Shown in pieces: positions 62,782 to 64,000 of a stretch of DNA of 64,000 bases. The notes below the pieces were generated by a model. The model was given only the letters and a program-made list of their open reading frames with translations, was not told the origin of the DNA and did no database searches. The position numbers were made by a program, and so were the translations under genes. The DNA lies in the NCBI GenBank assembly GCA_017416535.1, contig JAFQCG010000001.1, positions 203,013-267,012 of the forward strand, in the 5' to 3' direction. Every line of letters starts with the position of its first letter. Position 1 is the first letter of the stretch. This DNA comes from Bacilli bacterium. Its GTDB lineage: Bacteria; Bacillota_I; Bacilli_A; RF39; UBA660.

Positions 62782-64000
62782 ATGAAGAAAAAAGATAATA
62801 AAAGAAATAAATCTGATAAAAAGCCTTTCTTTGGTAAAAAAAATAAGAAGAAAGTTATTGAGATAGATGAAGAACTTGATAATGTAAGAGAAGTTGTTAT
62901 TGAAAGAGATAGTGGGTTTAATACAATAGAAGTTATGGTCATTATTCTTATATCTGTCTTATTTGGTGTTGTAATTGGCTGTATTTTAAATTCTACTAAA
63001 TCAATTGGTAAAGAAGTATCAAATGAGGCTAGTGAAATTATTACAACATATAATGCAATTTTAGAAAATTATTATGATGAAGTTGATCCTGGTGAACTTG
63101 CAGATGCTGCTGTGTCTGGTATGATTGGAGTTTTGGATGATCCTTATTCGGTGTACATGAATAGTAATGATACTGATTCTTTTTTAGAAAGTGTTAATGG
63201 TTCTTTTGTTGGAATTGGTGTTACTGTTGAATGGTCTGATAATAAATTTAAGATTGTTGAGATTTTTAATAATTCACCTGCTCAAGAGGCTAAATTAGAA
63301 GTTAATGATTATATTGTTAAAGTTGATGGTAAAAGTGTTGAAGATTTAAGTTTGGATGAGTTATCTAAATTATTAAAGGGTAAGTCAGGTTCCAAGGTTA
63401 ATGTTACTGTAAAAAGAGGAGAAGAAGAATTAACGCTTAAAGTTAAACGTGGTGTTGTGGAAATTCCTTCTGTAACTAGTTCGATTTTAGAAAATAATAT
63501 TGGGTATATGACAATTTCATCTTTCTCAGCAACAACAAGTGAACAATTTATTAATAAGCTTGAAGGTCTTGAAAAAGATAAAATTAAGTCATTGATTATT
63601 GACGTTAGAGATAATCCAGGTGGTAAACTGGGTCAAGTTAATAAAATATTAGATGAATTCTTTAGTAAGAAGACTATTTTATATAAAATTGTTACTAAAG
63701 AAAAAACAACTAATGTATATGCAGAAAATTCAACTAAGAGAAATTTACCGGTTGTTATTTTAGTAAATCATAATAGTGCTTCTGCATCTGAAATACTTGC
63801 AGCTAGTTTTAAAGATAATTATAAAAATGTAAATATTGTGGGTAGTGTTACTTATGGTAAAGGAACTATTCAAAAAGCGATAGAACTTTCTAGTGGTGCA
63901 AGTATAAAATACACTACTCAAAAATGGTTAACTCCTAAAGGTGAGTGGATAAATGAAAAAGGTATTATTCCTGATGTAGTTGTTGATCAAAGTGAAAAGT
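62782..64000 (+). CDS. CtpA-type carboxy-terminal processing protease, S41 family (3' end outside window)
   Basis: The frame from ATG 62782 (GAAAGGATAG upstream) stays open for 406 codons to the window end. Domains: lysine-rich cytoplasmic start, one membrane segment (about 49-70), S41 N-terminal region, PDZ domain (about 135-225, with VGIGVTVEWSD and VNDYIVKVDGKSVEDLSLDE), then the protease core. The catalytic Ser is in NSASASE (near 334) and the general-base Lys is in TYGKGTIQ (near 360). ENNIGYMTISSFS and IDVRDNPGGKL are typical S41 stretches. Such proteases trim periplasmic or extracytoplasmic proteins and, in Bacillus, act in sporulation signalling. Any peptidoglycan-binding domain would lie past the window end. 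Confidence 0.93.
   Translation, partial: MKKKDNKRNKSDKKPFFGKKNKKKVIEIDEELDNVREVVIERDSGFNTIEVMVIILISVLFGVVIGCILNSTKSIGKEVSNEASEIITTYNAILENYYDEVDPGELADAAVSGMIGVLDDPYSVYMNSNDTDSFLESVNGSFVGIGVTVEWSDNKFKIVEIFNNSPAQEAKLEVNDYIVKVDGKSVEDLSLDELSKLLKGKSGSKVNVTVKRGEEELTLKVKRGVVEIPSVTSSILENNIGYMTISSFSATTSEQFINKLEGLEKDKIKSLIIDVRDNPGGKLGQVNKILDEFFSKKTILYKIVTKEKTTNVYAENSTKRNLPVVILVNHNSASASEILAASFKDNYKNVNIVGSVTYGKGTIQKAIELSSGASIKYTTQKWLTPKGEWINEKGIIPDVVVDQSEK

Noticed and set aside
1-64000. CRISPR arrays, insertion sequences, tRNA and rRNA genes, replication origin
   Set aside because: No regularly spaced repeats, transposase frames, cloverleaf genes besides tmRNA, or DnaA-box clusters were seen while reading both strands; short tRNA genes could only be excluded in the intergenic gaps I inspected by eye.

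Overview
The window looks like a piece of chromosome from an AT-rich, anaerobic, Gram-positive-type bacterium of the Bacillota/Mollicutes side of the tree. The gene order cysS, mrnC, rlmB, sigH-like, secE, nusG, rplK, rplA, rplJ, rplL, rsmC-like, rpoB, rpoC, rpsL, rpsG, fusA, tuf is the Bacillus-type order. Other supporting signs are a proline T-box, a tmRNA whose tag ends in AFA, a FemABX-type peptidoglycan enzyme, the c-di-AMP pair cdaA-cdaR and an oxygen-sensitive pyruvate formate-lyase. TGA is used as a stop (for example at 5709-5711, 43442-43444 and 52577-52579), so this is not the code-4 Mycoplasma code. The tmRNA tag and an Asn at the rifampicin-site His of RpoB nevertheless recall Mollicutes. 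An uncultured gut lineage near the Mollicutes/Erysipelotrichia is my guess; the species is not determinable from sequence reading alone.

Layout. 1-7.4 kb: 3' end of a YfcC-like carrier fused to a DUF5684-like tail, a ClpC-type ATPase, cysS, a polyprenyl-phosphate sugar transferase, mrnC, rlmB and a sigma-70-family factor. 7.5-24.3 kb: a small membrane-anchored pseudokinase-like protein, then the secE-to-tuf information-processing cluster. That cluster is split by strong promoters and terminators into secE-nusG, rplKA, rplJL, rsmC-rpoBC, rpsL-rpsG-fusA and tuf, with structured RNA leaders in front of several units. 24.3-30.7 kb: femX-like (minus strand), murD, a DUF1653 protein, eno, a T-box leader, a 53-codon ORF and proS.

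30.7-39.7 kb: an unusual type VII secretion (ESX/Yuk-like) locus. Six small helical proteins, two with clear WXG motifs, are transcribed rightwards and meet a leftward group: an EssC-type FtsK/SpoIIIE ATPase, a YukD-like ubiquitin fold protein and, after a terminator, a lipoprotein zinc metallopeptidase. EssB/YukC, EsaA/YueB and EssA are not recognisable here. This is my best candidate for an undescribed system.

39.8-47.4 kb: secG, rnr, a CapA-like protein, smpB, then pflA-pflB on the minus strand and ssrA (tmRNA). RNase R, SmpB and tmRNA together form the trans-translation and ribosome-rescue machinery. 47.4-58.1 kb is accessory: an HD-domain protein, a MoxR/CobS-like AAA ATPase with an unknown partner, a deoxynucleotidase, a P-loop kinase-like protein overlapping a nucleoside deoxyribosyltransferase-like protein, stand-alone CoaB opposite a LysR regulator, a Nudix hydrolase, an MFS transporter, a candidate 2H phosphoesterase and a cell-wall NlpC/P60 hydrolase. 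58.1-64 kb: DUF378 and a small membrane protein, cdaA-cdaR, a lipoprotein, a thioredoxin-fold membrane protein, and a CtpA-type protease cut by the window end. Nearly every unit ends in a hairpin plus T-run terminator. I saw no insertion sequences, CRISPR arrays, tRNA or rRNA genes.
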